A DNA stretch of 64,000 nucleotides, taken from NCBI GenBank assembly GCA_024362935.1, contig JANCRA010000007.1, positions 16,276,003-16,340,002 on the forward strand, in the 5' to 3' direction. The notes beneath the pieces were generated by a model. That model searched no databases. It was not told the origin of the DNA and saw only the letters and a list, made by a program, of their open reading frames with translations. The first letter of the stretch is position 1, and the number at the start of each line of letters is the position of its first letter. This DNA is from Setophaga petechia (taxonomy: Eukaryota; Chordata; Aves; Passeriformes; Parulidae). A program made the translations under genes and the position numbers. Below, piece after piece: positions 1 to 64,000 of the stretch.

Positions 1-61020
<61,020 letters not shown>

Positions 61021-61023
<3 letters not shown>

Positions 61024-61036
61024 GGATCGCATACGG
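61021..61036 (+). other. CAMK2G: 3' UTR, first part
   Basis: TGAGGATCGCATACGG, ending at a good donor (CGG|gtatgagt). The stop is only 13 bases from the junction, too close for nonsense-mediated decay by the usual 50-base rule. Confidence 0.65.
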
Positions 61037-63565
61037 GTATGAGTACATCACACACAGCTGAGGCTGCTCTCTGTGGGAATTCAGCATTCAGGGCTGTTTA
61101 GCTGGCTGTCAGAGAACCATCTTTAGTTGTCTGTACGGCTGAACACTTTGGCTTGTAGATGGTCTTCCTTTAAGTCTTGTCCTCTGGACTCATAGGGTTA
61201 TCTGCCACTCCTGACAAATGGGAGTCATGTGCCAGACAGCTGTTCCTGGGCATAGGTACCCTTGTAGCAGCTGTGCTTCCTCCCAGGTGCTCGGGTCTGT
61301 GCTTGGACAAATGGCTAATCTGGAGCAGAGAGGAAGAGTATCTCATGCTGTGCACAGGTTGGCCCTTTCACATCTACCTTTCGATGCTGGGGGTCATTTC
61401 AGAGGACTTTTTTGATGATTATGTCATCTTCTAGAAAGAATATTGTAGAATCCATACAGAACAATTTCTGTGCCATAAGGGGTAAGGGTTTATTTGTATA
61501 AATTTTACTACTGATTTTCTGATAAGCAAAAAGTATTTAATGTACCATGTTGAAAAAACTCAGAGGGGAAAAGAATCTAAACAAACAGTAATATCAGAGG
61601 ATTTAAAATATCCCCCAATTAACTTGCCACAATTCATAATTGGAAGAAACTTTGGCTCTAAAATATGTCATGACGAAATGATTGTTGCTTGCTCCTGAAG
61701 GATATCAGATCCAATTACTTCTTCAGCATTAAGGTGTCCTTGTTTATTGCCTTAATGTAGATGTACAAAGTCTTTCTGGATCCTTTTGTTTTATGCTGAA
61801 ATATATGTTATATCCATTTTATAGTCTAAAGTTGCCTAATCTTGGGACCTTTCTACTAAGTATTTTCTATTTAAGGGCAAACACAACAAACATTTTCAAC
61901 TGGGAGGCAACCTTTTTTTTTATGTGGTCATTTAAGGATGAACCACTCAAGTATAGCTGCTACTTGAGTCCTAGTTCTGTGAACAACTTGGTACTAAGCC
62001 AAGAGCAGTTTATATTCGTGTGTTGTGAGGTATTCAACCCTACTGAAGGCAATGGGAAGGAATGTGAACTATCACAAGCAAGCTGCAGAGGTCACAGATG
62101 GAATTTGAAAAGCAGAAGCCAGTTGGGGGCACCAGAAGCAGGGAAGCTTCGAGGGAGCTGGAAAATCAGCTGAATTTCCAGGGAGTAAGGCAGTGAGAAG
62201 GAAAAAGCCTTTGCAGGAAAAGAAAAAAAAAAAACTTGCATCAGATTTCATCACAGAAATGTTGAGAGAGATGTCTGTCCAAAAAATTATGCAGAAGAAA
62301 TTATTAAATTAAATATCAGTATGGCTCAGTGGCTATGCCTGTGACTTCTGGGGAAATTTAGGAATGGAAAGTCTGCTGCAGAAGAGGTATGTTTCTTGGC
62401 TGTGGAAATGCTGAAGCCCTCCAAAAGTATGTGCTGGAGGGTTTCTGAAAACTGCAGAGCAGAAAGTATTTCCAAACCACAAAATGTTGGTTAAAACAAT
62501 ATTTAAAAACACCCTGTAAACTAATAGAAGTTGAAGTATTTGCATGCATTTCTGGGTTCTGGAGCAGGTATACCCACAAGCAATTACAAATGGGGTCAGT
62601 GTGGGCAGCCCCCATCTGAATGCACTGAATTATTTTGGAGTAGTGTTATCCCATGTGCAGTGAAAGCTAAGGATGAAGAATGAATGAGGTGAGTAAGAAT
62701 GCTTAAATAGAAATTAGTGGTTTCTTCTCACCTGGAAGGCAGAGTTCAGTTCTGGGTAAATCATCTGAAAAGGAAACTGCAGCCAGAAAAAAAGGTTGAT
62801 ATTAATCAGATGACTTCTTTGTAAGGAGAGAGTGGGGAACCAAGAAGGGAGAAGACTTACATGGGAGATTCTGCTAAGATTTGCAAACTAAGAAATGGTA
62901 GAAAGAAGAGTTTGGCTACACTTTCATGACAGGATAATGCTAAACAGACATGAAAAGACCCCAGACTTTAAATCAATCTAAATAAATCCAGTAATTTGGC
63001 ACACGAGGGTTAACTAGGAAGGGCCTTTGCTAAAAGCAGTCAAAAGGGCTACAATTTCACAAAACTGCAGAGAAGCTCGTACATTTGTTTAAATATTAAG
63101 TAAGTTCTGAGACAAAATTACTGAAGATTTGAAAAATGAAAACCCTAACAAAAATGTCATTATCTTTCAGTTCAAGGCAAAAGCCAATGGAAAGTGAGCA
63201 GAAAATGTTCCTTAGGACCAGAGCTTTTGAGCACTTCTTAGGAAACTTCTTCAGCTTCTGGGTCATGGCTATGAGAGGGTGGGCTCAGGGCTGTCCAAAG
63301 CAGCATGTAACACATTTTAGCAGTTACTTAATTTTCACTGGCTCTCTCAGCCCCCTGGAAGGGGATGTGAGTGCCTCTTACCTTTGGAAGTCTCCTCATG
63401 AGCCACAGTTTGTCTTGTGTTAGGGGTTTCTACCTACACCAAATAACCTGTAGAAAACGTGGTTTTTTAATTGTGTACAGCTAATATATGGCTTTATTTC
63501 CTTCCATCTTCTGTCCTGTTCTCCCCTCCTCTTTCTGGGTGGACACAACCTCTTCCTGACTGCAG
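61037..63565 (+). other. CAMK2G: Predicted 3' UTR intron (2.5 kb)
   Basis: Donor gtatgagt at 61037, acceptor cctcttcctgactgcag ending at 63565. The sequence between looks like ordinary AT-rich intron with no coding signal; it holds an AATAAA at about 62981. Joining the two ends restores a text that, from memory, resembles the continuous start of the mammalian CAMK2G 3' UTR (...GGAGAT...GGCTCTGGAGGGCCTGAGTGACAGC), which is the main support. Confidence 0.65.
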
Positions 63566-63666
63566 CAACTTGTGGAGATACTCAGCTGGAGGGCAATATC
63601 TTCTTAGCAAGCAGCTCTGGAGTGCCTGAGTGACAGCAACGGTCATGTCTGTTTTGACATTAAAAA

Positions 63667-63672
63667 AATAAA
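63667..63672 (+). terminator. CAMK2G: AATAAA polyadenylation signal candidate 1
   Basis: AATAAA inside an A-rich stretch in the predicted last exon. The conserved text continues past it, so it is probably not the main site. Confidence 0.35.
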
Positions 63673-63836
63673 TACAAATTACAAACAGGCAGCAGCCAAA
63701 TGCACGAAACCCTGCATGCATCTGATGCTCCGGGCACTGCCTTTCTGTTGTTTTCCATGGATCCATCGTGTCTGTTTCTGCTGTACGAAGGTGTTTTTAA
63801 ATCTAAAAAAAAAAAGACATGTTGTTTGTATAAAAG

Positions 63837-63866
63837 AATAAAAAAACAGGAATAATGCTAAATAAA
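63837..63866 (+). terminator. CAMK2G: AATAAA polyadenylation signal candidates 2 and 3
   Basis: Two AATAAA copies (63837-63842 and 63861-63866), 24 bases apart, preceded by TGTTTGTATAAA. No obvious GT-rich downstream element follows within 30 bases. Longer 3' UTR beyond the window remains likely. Confidence 0.45.
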
Positions 63867-64000
63867 TGACAGATTATCCAACATGCCCCCTCCCCCAGGG
63901 CTAAGAAAGTGGCAGCAGCCGGAACATCCTTCAGAAATGAAGTGAGGGGGAAAGCAAAAGTGAAGGAGAGAAAGAGAGGAGAGCAAGAAAGGAGGCGGCT

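Larger units (their letters stand above)
63566..64000 (+). other. CAMK2G: 3' UTR, second part (runs off the window)
   Basis: Starts CAACTTGTGGAGATACTCAG. Blocks such as gctctggagtgcctgagtga, caggcagcagcc and ctgctgtacgaaggtgtttt match conserved mammalian CAMK2G 3' UTR as I remember it. The last 80 bases are purine-rich. The end of the transcript is not determined. Confidence 0.65.

Overview
The window is a piece of vertebrate nuclear DNA holding most of one protein-coding gene on the + strand: CAMK2G, the gamma subunit of calcium/calmodulin-dependent protein kinase II. It starts inside intron 2 (numbering of the mammalian gene) and ends in the 3' UTR; the promoter and the first two coding exons lie to the left. 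Exons were placed by translating near splice sites and matching the very conserved CaMKII protein. All junctions keep frame from exon 3 to the stop (1541 coding bases; with the 53 upstream residues about 566 aa for the longest ordinary isoform). The organism is most likely a bird: a decayed CR1-type LINE, A/C-rich simple sequence of the kind common in bird introns, few repeats overall, and avian-style GC patches. A crocodilian or turtle cannot be excluded from the sequence alone.

Layout. 260-26917: exons 3-10, the kinase domain from Asp54 on ([17 protein letters not shown]). 29188-29950: exons 11-12, the autoinhibitory/calmodulin-binding segment with Thr287 and Thr306/307. 37758-54778: exons 13-18, the alternatively spliced linker, including the 33-base exon that builds the KKRK nuclear localisation signal. 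59077-61023: exons 19-21, the association (hub) domain that assembles the 12-14-subunit holoenzyme. The 3' UTR appears to be split by an intron of about 2.5 kb (61037-63565) that begins 13 bases after the stop; its second part runs off the window and carries several AATAAA signals.

The least ordinary parts are in the linker-to-hub intron (54779-59076) and in intron 12. The first holds a 126-base open, phase 1-1 candidate cassette exon with good splice sites (56453-56578). A CpG island follows within about 60 bases (56640-57175), then three TGCATG Rbfox-type motifs. Intron 12 holds a possible alternative last exon (30703-30800 plus an AATAAA at 30859) that would end the protein right after the regulatory segment. 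Neither is supported by transcripts here; both are predictions from phase, splice sites and open frame.

No second protein-coding gene, tRNA, rRNA or CRISPR-like structure was recognised on either strand. Most open frames in the introns are chance. Intron contents are described one by one.
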